Shown piece after piece: positions 7,782 to 15,939 of a stretch of 64,000 nucleotides of DNA. Numbering within the stretch: position 1 is the first letter of the stretch; every line of letters begins with the position of its first letter. The notes under the pieces are model-generated. The model ran no database searches. It saw only the letters and a program-made list of their open reading frames with translations, and was not told the origin of the DNA. The translations under genes and the position numbers were made by a program. Source of the DNA: Azonexus fungiphilus (GTDB lineage Bacteria > Pseudomonadota > Gammaproteobacteria > Burkholderiales > Rhodocyclaceae); NCBI RefSeq assembly GCF_003634965.1, contig NZ_RBXP01000014.1:176555-240554 (forward strand). The letters run 5' to 3'.

Positions 7782-8632
7782 GCCTTGCGCCCGAACAGGC
7801 CGCGCACGGCTTCCTGGAGGTCGGCCGGCAGGATCACCAGCTTGGCGTTGTCCTTCTCGCCAAGGCGTTCCATCGCCGCGATGTATTTCTCGCCGAGCAG
7901 GTAGGCGGTCGGTCCGGTCTGCTCGCCGATCGCCGAACTGACCCGGCGGATCGCCTCGGCCGAGGCCTCGGCCAGCATCACCTGGGCGTTGGCGTCGCGC
8001 TTGGCCGATTCGAGGCGGGCTTCCGCTTCCAGGATCGCCGACTGCTTGGCGCCTTCCGACTTGGTCACCACCGCCTTGCGCTCGCGCTCGGCGGCGGCCT
8101 GCATTTCCATCGCCTTCTGCATCGATTGCGACGGCTTGATGTCCTGGATCTCGACCGACTTCACCGTCAGCCCCCAGTCGATCGCCTCGTCGGCGATGCT
8201 CTCGCGCAGCCGGGCCTTGATCTTGTCGCGCGACGACAGCGCCTCGTCGAGTTCCATCTCGCCGACGATCGAGCGCAGCGTGGTCATGATCAGGTTGCGG
8301 ATCGCCTCGGAGAAGTCGGTGACGCCATAGACCGCCTTGACCGGGTCGGTGACCTTGACGAAGGCGATGGCGTTGGTCAGGATCACCGCGTTGTCGCGGG
8401 TGATCACTTCCTGCTCCTGGACGTCGAGGATGATGTCCTTGGTGATCAGCTGGTAGGCGATGCGGTCGATGTAGGGGATGACCACGTTGAGGCCCGGCTT
8501 GAGCGTGCCGTGGTACTTGCCCAGGCGCTCGACGATCCACTCCTCGCCCTGCGGCACGATGCGCACGCCCTTGGCGATGGTGACGACGACGAAGGCAAGC
8601 AGCGCGAGGGCGACGACGAATCCGGCTTCCAT
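7778..8632 (-). CDS. SPFH/Band 7 (stomatin-like, paraslipin) membrane protein
   Basis: The 284-residue protein has one N-terminal membrane helix (residues 3-20). The PHB/SPFH domain (about 22-200) includes VPQGEEWIVERLGKYHGTLKPG and ITRDNAVILTNAIAFVKVTDP, and an Ala/Glu-rich coiled coil follows (about 178-235). This is the QmcA/paraslipin type, thought to scaffold membrane microdomains. The gene lies 12 nt downstream of an NfeD-like gene on the same strand. Stomatin-NfeD pairs are a well known operon in which the two proteins act together in membrane quality control. Confidence 0.92.
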   Translation of the reverse strand: MEAGFVVALALLAFVVVTIAKGVRIVPQGEEWIVERLGKYHGTLKPGLNVVIPYIDRIAYQLITKDIILDVQEQEVITRDNAVILTNAIAFVKVTDPVKAVYGVTDFSEAIRNLIMTTLRSIVGEMELDEALSSRDKIKARLRESIADEAIDWGLTVKSVEIQDIKPSQSMQKAMEMQAAAERERKAVVTKSEGAKQSAILEAEARLESAKRDANAQVMLAEASAEAIRRVSSAIGEQTGPTAYLLGEKYIAAMERLGEKDNAKLVILPADLQEAVRGLFGRKA

Positions 8633-8644
8633 GGAAAACTCCCT

Positions 8645-9100
8645 TCAGTTTTTGACGACTTTCAGATAACTGCCCTCGACGGCGACGACGCGCACCCGCT
8701 CGCCGGCGGCAATCGCGCTGTCGGCCAGGCAGACCCACTCGTCGGCGCCGAGCAGCGGCCGCTGGAAACGCACGCGGCCTTTCTGGAATGGTTCGATGGC
8801 GCCGACCAGCAGGCCGATCTCGCCGATCGCCTCGCCGTCGGCGGTGCCGCTCCGGGTCGCCTGCTGCGCCTTGCGGAAGACGCGGAACCAGAGCACGGTC
8901 ATCGCCAGCGAGGCGGCGATCCAGCACAGCAGCTGGGCGGTCACCGGCAGGCCGGGGGCGAGCAGCAGGAGCAGCCCGACGAGCAGCGCGCCGAGGCCGA
9001 ACCAGATGACGTAGAAGGCCGGAACGGCCAATTCGGCGAGGACCAGGGCGAGACCGCCGACGATCCAGTGCCACCATTGAGGTTGCATGACGATGTCCAT
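8645..9100 (-). CDS. NfeD-like membrane protein
   Basis: The protein is 151 residues from the ATG at 9100; ATG 9088 and a TTG at 9136 are alternatives. It has three to four hydrophobic segments in the first 80 residues (WWHWIVGGLALVLAELAVP and onward). A C-terminal OB-fold-like NfeD domain of about 60 residues follows, ending in GERVRVVAVEGSYLKVVKN, the typical NfeD ending. It is the short NfeD form without the ClpP-type protease domain. It is cotranscribed with the downstream SPFH gene. Confidence 0.88.
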   Translation of the reverse strand: MDIVMQPQWWHWIVGGLALVLAELAVPAFYVIWFGLGALLVGLLLLLAPGLPVTAQLLCWIAASLAMTVLWFRVFRKAQQATRSGTADGEAIGEIGLLVGAIEPFQKGRVRFQRPLLGADEWVCLADSAIAAGERVRVVAVEGSYLKVVKN

Positions 9101-9165
9101 GCCGTCGAGTATTTCGGGTTTGTCGGCCGCGGTCAAGGCGGCCTTTGGTTTTTACGGATCAACGG

Positions 9166-9175
9166 CGGTCGACCG
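9166..9175 (+). repeat. GGTCGACC palindrome, copy 4
   Basis: CGGTCGACCG in the divergent gap between the NfeD-like gene and the AEC transporter gene. It ends 18 nt before the ATG at 9194. On the minus strand it reads CGACGGTCGACCGCC, followed about 12 nt later by an A-rich run. Confidence 0.75.
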
Positions 9176-9193
9176 TCGGATTAGAATCGGCCG

Positions 9194-10090
9194 ATGCATA
9201 CCGTCCTCCTGCTCCTTCCCGATTTCGCGCTGATCCTGCTCGGCGCTGCCATCCGCCGCTGGATGCACCTCGGCGACCATTTCTGGAGCGGGGTCGAGAA
9301 GCTGGTCTATTTCATCCTCTTCCCGGCGCTGCTGGTCAACGCCATCATGCGCACCCGGCTCGACCTCGGCGCCGCCGTGCCGCTGCTCGTCACCGCCTTC
9401 GCCGCGATGGCCGCCGGCATGCTCCTCGGGCTCTTGCCCAGGCTGTGGCTGCGCATGCCCGAGCTGCGCTTCGCCTCGATGTTCCAGTGCGCCTACCGCT
9501 TCAATTCCTACATCGCGCTGGCGGTTGCCGGGATGCTCTTCGGCAGTCCGGGCATCGCCACCATGGGGCTGATCGTCGGTGCCGCGGTGCCTTTCGCCAA
9601 CCTGGTCTCGGTGTGGATGCTGGCGCGCCACGGCGAGGTCGGCCTGTGGCGCGAAGTGGCGCGCAATCCGCTGATCTGGGCGACCGCCGGCGGTTTCCTG
9701 CTCAACCTCGCCGGCTTCCTGCCGCCGGCGCCGCTGCAGGCTTTCCTCGGGCGGCTGGCCGATGCCTCGATCGCCCTCGGCCTGATCGCCGTCGGCGCCG
9801 CCCTGCGTCTCGACGGCACCGCCGGCGCCCGCTTCTTCTCCGGCTGGCTGCTCGCCGTCAAGCTGCTGGCCTTGCCGCTGATCGCCGTCGTCGTCGGCCG
9901 CGCGGTCGGCCTGTCGGGGCTCAACTTTCAGGTTGTCGTGCTGTTCGCCGCGCTACCGACGGCGTCGTCGGCCTACATCCTGGCGATGCGCATGGGCGGC
10001 GACGGGCGCAGCGTCGCCTGGCTGATCTCGGCGAGCACGCTGGCGGCGATGCTCAGCCTGCCGCTGTGGGCGGCCTGGCTGATCGGCTGA
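9194..10090 (+). CDS. AEC (auxin efflux carrier) family transporter
   Basis: The 298-residue inner-membrane protein has about ten hydrophobic segments. It shows the AEC pattern of an N-terminal half ending in a conserved Asn/Pro-rich unit (LFPALLVNAIM, residues about 47-57) and a later ARNPLIWATAGGFLLN. Bacterial members export or exchange small organic acids such as malate or malonate; the substrate is not predictable here. The ATG follows AGAATCGGCCG, a weak ribosome site. It converges with the PhaM-like gene, with 6 nt between the stop codons. Confidence 0.88.
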   Translation: MHTVLLLLPDFALILLGAAIRRWMHLGDHFWSGVEKLVYFILFPALLVNAIMRTRLDLGAAVPLLVTAFAAMAAGMLLGLLPRLWLRMPELRFASMFQCAYRFNSYIALAVAGMLFGSPGIATMGLIVGAAVPFANLVSVWMLARHGEVGLWREVARNPLIWATAGGFLLNLAGFLPPAPLQAFLGRLADASIALGLIAVGAALRLDGTAGARFFSGWLLAVKLLALPLIAVVVGRAVGLSGLNFQVVVLFAALPTASSAYILAMRMGGDGRSVAWLISASTLAAMLSLPLWAAWLIG

Positions 10091-10096
10091 AAAAAC

Positions 10097-10585
10097 CTAT
10101 TTTTTCGCGGTCGACCGTCGACCTTTCGGTTTTTCCGCGGCCGCCGCCGCCGCGGCTTCGGCGGCCTTGGCCTGCTGTGCCTGGACCGCGGCCTCGGCAT
10201 TCTGCTGCAACTGCTCGCGCATCTGCTGCATCATCTGCCACGGCCACAGCGCCGCTTCCGAGAGCGCGCCGGGGGCGGCTTCGGCTGCCGGCGGTGCGGC
10301 CTCGGCCGGTGCTTCGTTGATCTTGCGGGCGGCGTCGGAAGCCATCTGGCCCATCGCCTGCACGGTGCTCACCGTGGTCCGCTGCATCTCGAGTCCCTGG
10401 ATGGTCATCTGCAGCATCGACAGGTTCATCCGCAGCCAGCCTTCCACCGCCTTCAGGTCCTTGATACGCTTGTCGAGTTCTTCCAGGTCGAAGGTCGGTG
10501 CGACCATGCCGGGGAGCGAGAAACCCATGTTGCCCCACATGCTGCGCATGAAGTTGAGCGGATCGTGTGCTTGTTCGTCGGCCAT
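10097..10585 (-). CDS. PhaM-like polyhydroxybutyrate granule-associated protein (phasin-like)
   Basis: The 162-residue protein carries the block PTFDLEELDKRIKDLKAVEG followed by WLRMNLSMLQMTIQGLEMQR, about residues 30-69. This corresponds to the conserved region of PhaM of Ralstonia eutropha, which activates PHB synthase and links granules to the nucleoid. The middle is Ala-rich with a helical stretch MMQQMREQLQQNAEAA. The Lys/Arg-rich tail KPKGRRSTAKK resembles the DNA-binding C-terminus of PhaM. It is shorter than R. eutropha PhaM (about 260 residues). The palindrome copy at 10108-10117 encodes part of this tail. The start MADEQAHDP follows GAGAGAG. Confidence 0.82.
   Translation of the reverse strand: MADEQAHDPLNFMRSMWGNMGFSLPGMVAPTFDLEELDKRIKDLKAVEGWLRMNLSMLQMTIQGLEMQRTTVSTVQAMGQMASDAARKINEAPAEAAPPAAEAAPGALSEAALWPWQMMQQMREQLQQNAEAAVQAQQAKAAEAAAAAAAEKPKGRRSTAKK
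10108..10117 (-). repeat. GGTCGACC palindrome, copy 5
   Basis: CGGTCGACCG inside the last codons of the PhaM-like gene, encoding the Arg-Ser-Thr part of its basic tail and followed on the minus strand by CGAAAAAATAGG. It also lies 17 nt after the stop of the AEC transporter gene on the other strand. A second partial unit (GTCGACC) abuts it. Confidence 0.75.
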
Positions 10586-10676
10586 CTCTCTCTCCCAAGG
10601 GTTGGATGCGATGATCTTAAACCACTTGGGCGACGCAAAATGATAAATTAGCGCCTGTTATGAAAAGGGGATAAAA

Positions 10677-11339
10677 ATGCTCAAGCTGTTGGTGGTGGAA
10701 GATCACGCCCTGGTCCGCGAAGGCCTGGTCGGCTTGCTGGCGCAGATCGAGGAGGGCGCCCAGGTGTTCGACAGTGCCGATTTCGAGAGCGCCCTGGCGG
10801 TGCTCGACAACGAGGGCGATTTCGACCTGGTTCTGCTCGATCTGGCGCTGCCCGGCATCGACGGTTTCGCCGGGCTCGACATCCTGCGTCGCCGCTACCC
10901 GGCGATGCCGGTGGCGGTGGTCTCGGCCTTCGACGACCAGCCGACGGTGACGCGGGTGATCAACCTCGGCGCCTCCGGTTTCATCCCCAAGGCGCTCAAT
11001 GGCGAATGCCTGCTCCGCGCGGTGCGCGAAGTGCTCGCCGGCAACATCTTCCGGCCCAGCGGCCAGACCGCCGCCCGCCTCGACGACGCGATCCCGGTGC
11101 CGCCGTCGAGCGTCAATGTCCGGCCCGAGGAAATCGGCCTCACCGACCGTCAGGCGCAGGTGCTCTGCCTGATGGTCCGGGGCCTGTCGAATCGCGATAT
11201 CGCCGAGCAGCTGGAACTCTCCGAAGGCACCGTCAAGATCCACGCGACCGCGGTATTCAAGGCGCTCGGGGTGAACAGCCGGACCCAGGCGCTGGTCACC
11301 GCGGCCCGCTACGGCATCGATTTCAGCGACGTTTTCTAG
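10677..11339 (+). CDS. NarL/FixJ-type response regulator
   Basis: The 220-residue cytoplasmic regulator has a receiver domain (residues 1-120) with acidic pocket E8-D9, phospho-acceptor D55 in LVLLDLALPG and a conserved Lys in FIPKAL. A LuxR-type HTH (about 150-215) reads LTDRQAQVLCLMVRGLSNRDIAEQL. The ATG follows AAGGGG. It converges with the histidine kinase gene, the stops overlapping in CTAG, so kinase and regulator form a convergent pair rather than an operon. Confidence 0.93.
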   Translation: MLKLLVVEDHALVREGLVGLLAQIEEGAQVFDSADFESALAVLDNEGDFDLVLLDLALPGIDGFAGLDILRRRYPAMPVAVVSAFDDQPTVTRVINLGASGFIPKALNGECLLRAVREVLAGNIFRPSGQTAARLDDAIPVPPSSVNVRPEEIGLTDRQAQVLCLMVRGLSNRDIAEQLELSEGTVKIHATAVFKALGVNSRTQALVTAARYGIDFSDVF

Positions 11340-13411
11340 GCCCCGCCGACCGGGCCGCGCACCGCGCTGGCGCGCAGCAGAGCGCGCAGGCGGGCCGGAC
11401 GCAGCGGCAGCGTCAGGTGGTGGGCGCCGGCGGGTAGTGCAGCGGCTTCGCCACCGAGGACGATCAGCGCCATGTCCGGATCGAGGTCGGGAATCGCCTC
11501 GGCGGTGCAGATGACGATGCAGTCGCTGCGCAGGCGTTCGACCGACTGGCGGTCGCCGGCGCTGGTTTCGTAGGACCACGAATCGACCAGTTTGCGGCAG
11601 CCGGCAAGAACCTCCGGATCGCCGACGAAATGGACCTGGCCGGCACTGCGTCGGGTCGCCTGCGGCGTGCTGCTGCTCGCCGCGGCGCGTTCGACGCGCA
11701 GGCCGAAGGTGGTGCCGCTGCCGATCTGCGAAGCCAGCGTCACCTCGATGCCGAGCCCCTTGGCCAGGCGTTCGACGATCGACAGGCCGAGGCCGAGACC
11801 GCCGTCCTGCTCGCGGGCGACGTTGGCGACCTGGAAGAACTCGGCGAAGATCGCCGCCCGGTATTCGCGGGCAATGCCGATACCGCTGTCGCGAACTTCG
11901 ATGCGCACGTCGCCGCCGGCGATGCGGGCGCCGAGCAGGACGCTGCCGCCGCTCGGCGTGTAGCGCAGCGCGTTGGAAAGCAGGTTGCCGATCATCCGTT
12001 CAAGCAGGCGCGGGTCGCTGCGCACGTACAGCCGGGTCGGCCGGACGCGCAGGCGCAGCCCGTGCGCCTCGGCCTGGCGGCGGAAGGCATCGTGCAGGTG
12101 ACGGAAGACGGTGTCGAGCGGGAAGCTCTGGATGTCGGCGCGGACGCCGTCGATGTCGAGCCGGGAAATGTCGAGCAGGGCGTTGAGCATGTCGCCGAGC
12201 GTCTGCGTCGAGGCGGAAATCTGCTCGGCGATGCGCGGCACCTCGCGCAAGCGCCCGGCGCTGGCCTGGCGCAACAGATCGGTGGTGAACAGCGAGAGGG
12301 CGTGCAGCGGCTGCCGCAGGTCATGGCTGGCGGCGGCGAGGAAGCGGCTCTTGGCGGCATTGGCGCGCTCGGCCGCATTCTTTTCGGCGGCCAGCGCCGA
12401 CGTCGCGAGGTCGATGCGGCCTTCGAGCTGGTCGCGGCTTTCGGCCAGCGCCTCGGTCATCGCCCGCAGGTCGCGGACCTGGCGGCGGACGAGCAGGGCG
12501 CCGAAGAAGAGCAGGGTGGCGAGCAGGGTGCCGAGCGTGCCGATCTCGAACAGGCGGTTGCGCCAGTTGGCGAGCACCGCATCGGTCGGGATGATCGCCA
12601 CCATCCGCAGATCTGAAAAACCGGGGACCGGCGATGCCGAGATCAGCAGCCCGTTGCCGCGGGCCAGGCCGGTTTCCGGCAGCAGGCCGGCCGGGCGGCC
12701 GTTGAACAGGATGTCGCCGGCGGCCCGGCCGAGGATGCCCGAGTTCGGGCTGAGGTCGGCCGGCCGGCAGGAGGCGATGACTTCGCCGCGCAGGTTGGTG
12801 AGGACCGCGTCGAAGTCGTCGGACAAGCGGTTGGCCCAGCAGAAATCCTGCATGTAGCCCGGTTCGATGGCGGCAAAGGCGGCGCCGGCGAAGCGCAGGT
12901 CGGGGCCGTTCAGGCGATGGGCGATGGCGTAGGTATAGCGGCCGGAATTGCGTCCGACGTAGGGGCCGTAGGTGGCCCATGGGGCACCTTCCTCGAGGGC
13001 GCGGAAATAGGGGCGGTCGCGGACGTTGATCGCCGGCGGCGGGAAATAGGTCGAGATGAAGCGCTGGTTGCCCAGATGGTCGAAGACGATCAGGTCGCGC
13101 AACTGCGGCATCGCCCGCGAGTGGCGCTGGGCGATGTACTCCCAGCCGCGCGCCGGGGTCCAGTCGGGCCAGTTGTTGCGGTTGTTCGAGAGATCGGTGG
13201 CGACTTCCTTGACCAGCACGTCGACGGCCTCGAACGAGCGGGCGGTGTGCTCGGCCATCATCACCGAGAATTGCTGCAGGCGCTTTTCGCCGCTGTCGAT
13301 GTCGCGCTGGTAGGACAGCGTCAGGTCGATCAGGAAAACCAGCAGGACCGTCAGCGTGCCGGCCAGGGCGACGATCAGGGCGAGCTTTTCCGGCTTGCGG
13401 GTGAGCACCAT
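11336..13411 (-). CDS. Sensor histidine kinase with periplasmic sensing domain and degenerate C-terminal receiver
   Basis: The protein is 691 residues. TM1 lies at about 8-32, a Cache-like periplasmic domain at about 35-285 (RDRPYFRALEEG is typical of dCache), and TM2 at about 290-308. A coiled-coil linker leads to HisKA with phospho-acceptor H363 in ASHDLRQPLHAL. The HATPase has its N box near N480, a G1 box DSGIGI at 508-513 and a G2 box GGLGLGLSIV at 537-546. The C-terminal 100 residues (QVHFVGDPEVLAGCRKLVDSW...) look like a receiver that has lost the aspartate pocket. The ATG at 13411 lies 5 nt after the methyltransferase stop, so both are probably one transcript. It likely signals to the convergent NarL-type regulator. 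Confidence 0.9.
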   Translation of the reverse strand: MVLTRKPEKLALIVALAGTLTVLLVFLIDLTLSYQRDIDSGEKRLQQFSVMMAEHTARSFEAVDVLVKEVATDLSNNRNNWPDWTPARGWEYIAQRHSRAMPQLRDLIVFDHLGNQRFISTYFPPPAINVRDRPYFRALEEGAPWATYGPYVGRNSGRYTYAIAHRLNGPDLRFAGAAFAAIEPGYMQDFCWANRLSDDFDAVLTNLRGEVIASCRPADLSPNSGILGRAAGDILFNGRPAGLLPETGLARGNGLLISASPVPGFSDLRMVAIIPTDAVLANWRNRLFEIGTLGTLLATLLFFGALLVRRQVRDLRAMTEALAESRDQLEGRIDLATSALAAEKNAAERANAAKSRFLAAASHDLRQPLHALSLFTTDLLRQASAGRLREVPRIAEQISASTQTLGDMLNALLDISRLDIDGVRADIQSFPLDTVFRHLHDAFRRQAEAHGLRLRVRPTRLYVRSDPRLLERMIGNLLSNALRYTPSGGSVLLGARIAGGDVRIEVRDSGIGIAREYRAAIFAEFFQVANVAREQDGGLGLGLSIVERLAKGLGIEVTLASQIGSGTTFGLRVERAAASSSTPQATRRSAGQVHFVGDPEVLAGCRKLVDSWSYETSAGDRQSVERLRSDCIVICTAEAIPDLDPDMALIVLGGEAAALPAGAHHLTLPLRPARLRALLRASAVRGPVGGA

Positions 13412-13416
13412 CGGCG

Positions 13417-14166
13417 TCAGATCCGGTAGCAGTAGAGCGGTCGCGGCGGCGTGCAGGCGACGTCGATGACGAAATCCGGCGCGATCCCGGGGACCGGGAA
13501 GCTGTTGCTGACGAACAGGCTGCCCGGGCGCATCTCGGCGCGGGCCTTTTCCCACAGCTTGGGCATCGGTACCGGCGAGAGGAAGGCATAGACCAGGTCG
13601 TAGTCGGCCAGCGGCATCTGCCACAGGTCTTCCCAGCGCCAGTGCAGGTTGGGCCGGCCAACGCCGAGGACGAGGCCGGCCAGCCAGGTCAGCGGGGCGT
13701 TTTCGGCACCGGTGAAGTGCTTGTCCGGCCAGCGGTCGGCGAGCGGGATCATGGTGCTGCCGACGCCGGCGCCGAGGTCGACGATGCGCTCGCATTCTTC
13801 CTTGCCGATCAGCTCGTCGAGCGCGGCGACGGTTTCGCGGTTGGACAGGTAGAGCGGAACCTGGCCGGAGAGCGCGCCGCGATAGACGAGCAGGAGCAGG
13901 ACGAAGCCGAGCAGGAACCAGCCGGGCGGGATGGCCAGCGTGTAGGTGGTCCAGACTGCCGGCATGAACAGCGCGTGGATCAGCCGCCACCACCACGGCT
14001 GGCGCGAGATCGTCGCCAGCGCCAGGGCGACGGCGCCGATCAGCAGGCTGGTCTGGCGCCAGGGCATGGCTTCCGCGGTCCAGCCGTAGTAGGGCCAGGC
14101 GAGCGAGAGGACGAGGATGACGGCGGCGCCCTGGAGGGCGAACTGGCGGGCGGGAGTCGATGACAT
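13417..14166 (-). CDS. Membrane-anchored class I SAM-dependent methyltransferase
   Basis: The 249-residue protein has about four hydrophobic segments in the first 100 residues. A cytoplasmic Rossmann methyltransferase domain follows with motif I VDLGAGVGSTM (about 129-139), an acidic post-I position (FTGAENAP) and YDLVYAFLSPVPMPKLW as the motif IV region. The substrate is unknown; similar membrane methyltransferases of betaproteobacteria are poorly described. The start follows a weak ribosome site. It lies directly upstream of the sensor kinase gene. Confidence 0.78.
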   Translation of the reverse strand: MSSTPARQFALQGAAVILVLSLAWPYYGWTAEAMPWRQTSLLIGAVALALATISRQPWWWRLIHALFMPAVWTTYTLAIPPGWFLLGFVLLLLVYRGALSGQVPLYLSNRETVAALDELIGKEECERIVDLGAGVGSTMIPLADRWPDKHFTGAENAPLTWLAGLVLGVGRPNLHWRWEDLWQMPLADYDLVYAFLSPVPMPKLWEKARAEMRPGSLFVSNSFPVPGIAPDFVIDVACTPPRPLYCYRI

Positions 14167-14239
14167 GGCGTGATTTTAAGGGAAATATGCCGGGCAGTTG
14201 GCCGGCTTTGGCGGCGCGCCGGTTTTTGCCCGAATTTTG

Positions 14240-14249
14240 CGGTCGACCG
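14240..14249 (-). repeat. GGTCGACC palindrome, copy 6
   Basis: CGGTCGACCG in the gap after the LysR gene stop (14267) and before the methyltransferase start (14166), both on the minus strand. On that strand it reads TTTGACGGTCGACCGCAAAA, a full match to the family consensus including both flanks. Confidence 0.8.
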
Positions 14250-14266
14250 TCAAATCGGGGTGTTTT

Positions 14267-15166
14267 TCAGGCGTCGCCGAGCAGCTCGCGCAGCAGTGCG
14301 ATGAAGGCGGTGGTGCGTGCCGGCAGCAGGCGGCGGCCGGGCGTCACGCACCACAGGGTGACGCTGGGCAGCGACCACTCGGGGAGGACGCGGCGGAGCA
14401 GTCCATCGGCAACCAGGCGCTGGGCGAAGCGCTCGGTCAGGCCGGCGATGCCCAGGCCGTGCGCCGCCAGTTCGCGCTGCAGGGCCGGCGAATTGGCCGC
14501 CAGCGGACCGTCGGGGACCCGCTCCCAGGTCGCCTCGGCGCGGCTCAGGCGCCACGGCAGCGGCTCGCCGTTACCGCTGATCAGGCCGAGACAGACGTGC
14601 GCCGAGAGCGCGTCGGGACTGGCCGGTTCGCCGTAGCGGGCGAGGTAGGCCGGGCTGGCGTAGAGGCCGTTGCCGAGCGCGCAGATGCGCCGGGCGACCA
14701 GCGCGTTGTCGTCGGGCAGACGGGCGGCGGCGCGGATGGCCAGGTCGAAGCGCTCGCCGACGAGGTCGACGCGGCGCGGCGAGAGGTCGAGCTCGAGCCG
14801 GACTTCCGGGTAGGCGGCAGCGTACTGGAGCAGCAGCCGGGTCAGGTCGAGCTCGACGAAGTCGGGCGGCATCGACACGCGCAGCACGCCGCGCGGCGTC
14901 GCCTGGCGGTGCTGGGCGATCGCCGTCGCCGCCTCGGCCTCTTCGCGCAGGCGGCGGGCATGCTCGAGGATGCGTTCGCCGAATTCGGTCAGCGCCAGCC
15001 GGCGCGTGCTGCGTGTCAGCAAGCGTTCGCCGAGTCGTGCCTCGAGTGCCGACAGCCGGCGCGACACGGTCGACCGCGGCAGCCCGCTCAGCTCGCCGGC
15101 ACGGGCGAAGCTGCCGCTGTCGGCGATCAGCGCGAACAGCATCAGGTCGTTGGCGTCGAGGTGCAT
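14267..15166 (-). CDS. LysR family transcriptional regulator
   Basis: The 299-residue regulator has an N-terminal winged HTH (residues 1-60; LMLFALIADSGSFARAGELS, then LPRSTVSRRLSALEARLG) and a LysR substrate-binding domain behind it. The start MHLDANDLML at 15166 gives the usual family length; ATGs at 15184 and 15205 would add non-conserved residues. It is divergent from the azoreductase gene, the classical layout for a LysR protein regulating its neighbour. A palindrome core at 15067-15076 lies within the HTH codons for Arg-Ser-Thr-Val. Confidence 0.92.
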   Translation of the reverse strand: MHLDANDLMLFALIADSGSFARAGELSGLPRSTVSRRLSALEARLGERLLTRSTRRLALTEFGERILEHARRLREEAEAATAIAQHRQATPRGVLRVSMPPDFVELDLTRLLLQYAAAYPEVRLELDLSPRRVDLVGERFDLAIRAAARLPDDNALVARRICALGNGLYASPAYLARYGEPASPDALSAHVCLGLISGNGEPLPWRLSRAEATWERVPDGPLAANSPALQRELAAHGLGIAGLTERFAQRLVADGLLRRVLPEWSLPSVTLWCVTPGRRLLPARTTAFIALLRELLGDA

Positions 15167-15174
15167 GGACTTTG

Positions 15175-15196
15175 ATTGTTGCATGAATGGAACAAT
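15175..15196. promoter_or_regulatory. Inverted repeat ATTGTT-N10-AACAAT, candidate LysR operator
   Basis: A 22-base dyad in the divergent LysR/azoreductase gap, immediately upstream of the preferred LysR start. The interrupted arms fit the T-N11-A style of LysR boxes. Binding by the adjacent regulator is inferred from position only. Confidence 0.5.
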
Positions 15197-15298
15197 GATA
15201 CCCATATCGACGGCTTCTGGTGCGAAGGTGTTCCCAATAAGATGGCTTCCATGGTCGCGGCAACGCCGGGGCCGCCCTCAACCCCACGGAGAAAAACC

Positions 15299-15898
15299 AT
15301 GAACATCCTGCAGATCAATGCCAGCGCCCGTTCCGCCGGCGCCAACTCGACCCGCCTCGCCGACGCCGTCACCGCCCGCCTGCGGGCACAGCATCCGGAC
15401 GCCGTCGTCCAGTTGCGCGACCTTGCCGCCGCGCCGCATCCGGTACTCGACGAACCGGCCCTCGCCGCGCTGTTCACCCCGGCCGAGCAGCGCACGCCGG
15501 AACAGGCCGCCCGCATCGCCCTCGACGACGCGCTGATCGCCCAGGTCCAGGGCGTGGACGTCATCGTCCTCGGCGTGCCGATGTACAACTTCGGCGTGCC
15601 CGTGCAGCTGAAGACCTGGATCGACGCGATCGCCCGCGCCGGCGTCACCTTCCGCTACACCGCCAACGGTCCGGAAGGCCTGCTCAAGGGCAAGAAGGTC
15701 TATGTCGCGCTGGCCCGCGGCGGTCTTTACCGCGATACCCCGGCCGATTCGCAGGTGCCTTACCTGAAGAGCGTGCTCGCCTTCCTCGGCATGAGCGACG
15801 TCGAGTTCATCTACGCCGAAGGCCTGGCGATGGGCGCCGACGCCGCGGCCAGCGCCTTTGCCGAAGCCGACCGCCAACTCGATCAACTTTTCGCCTGA
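15299..15898 (+). CDS. azoR: FMN-dependent NADH-azoreductase family protein
   Basis: The 199-residue flavodoxin-like oxidoreductase starts with [20 protein letters not shown] (phosphate-binding loop of FMN). It has the [15 protein letters not shown] motif near residue 95 and an ARGG flavin-contact segment near 140, all typical of AzoR. Such enzymes reduce quinones and azo compounds with NADH and form homodimers. The ATG follows GGAGAAAAACC. It is divergent from a LysR regulator and followed after 41 nt by a pirin gene, a combination seen in responses to quinones or electrophiles. Confidence 0.9.
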   Translation: MNILQINASARSAGANSTRLADAVTARLRAQHPDAVVQLRDLAAAPHPVLDEPALAALFTPAEQRTPEQAARIALDDALIAQVQGVDVIVLGVPMYNFGVPVQLKTWIDAIARAGVTFRYTANGPEGLLKGKKVYVALARGGLYRDTPADSQVPYLKSVLAFLGMSDVEFIYAEGLAMGADAAASAFAEADRQLDQLFA

Positions 15899-15939
15899 AC
15901 CCCGGTCTGACCGGACAGGCAGAACCAGGAGAAAACACC

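Noticed and set aside
13412..13996. N-terminal extension of the sensor kinase frame through the methyltransferase gene
   Set aside because: The extension is the wrong frame of the methyltransferase. The kinase family start with its first membrane helix fits the ATG at 13411.
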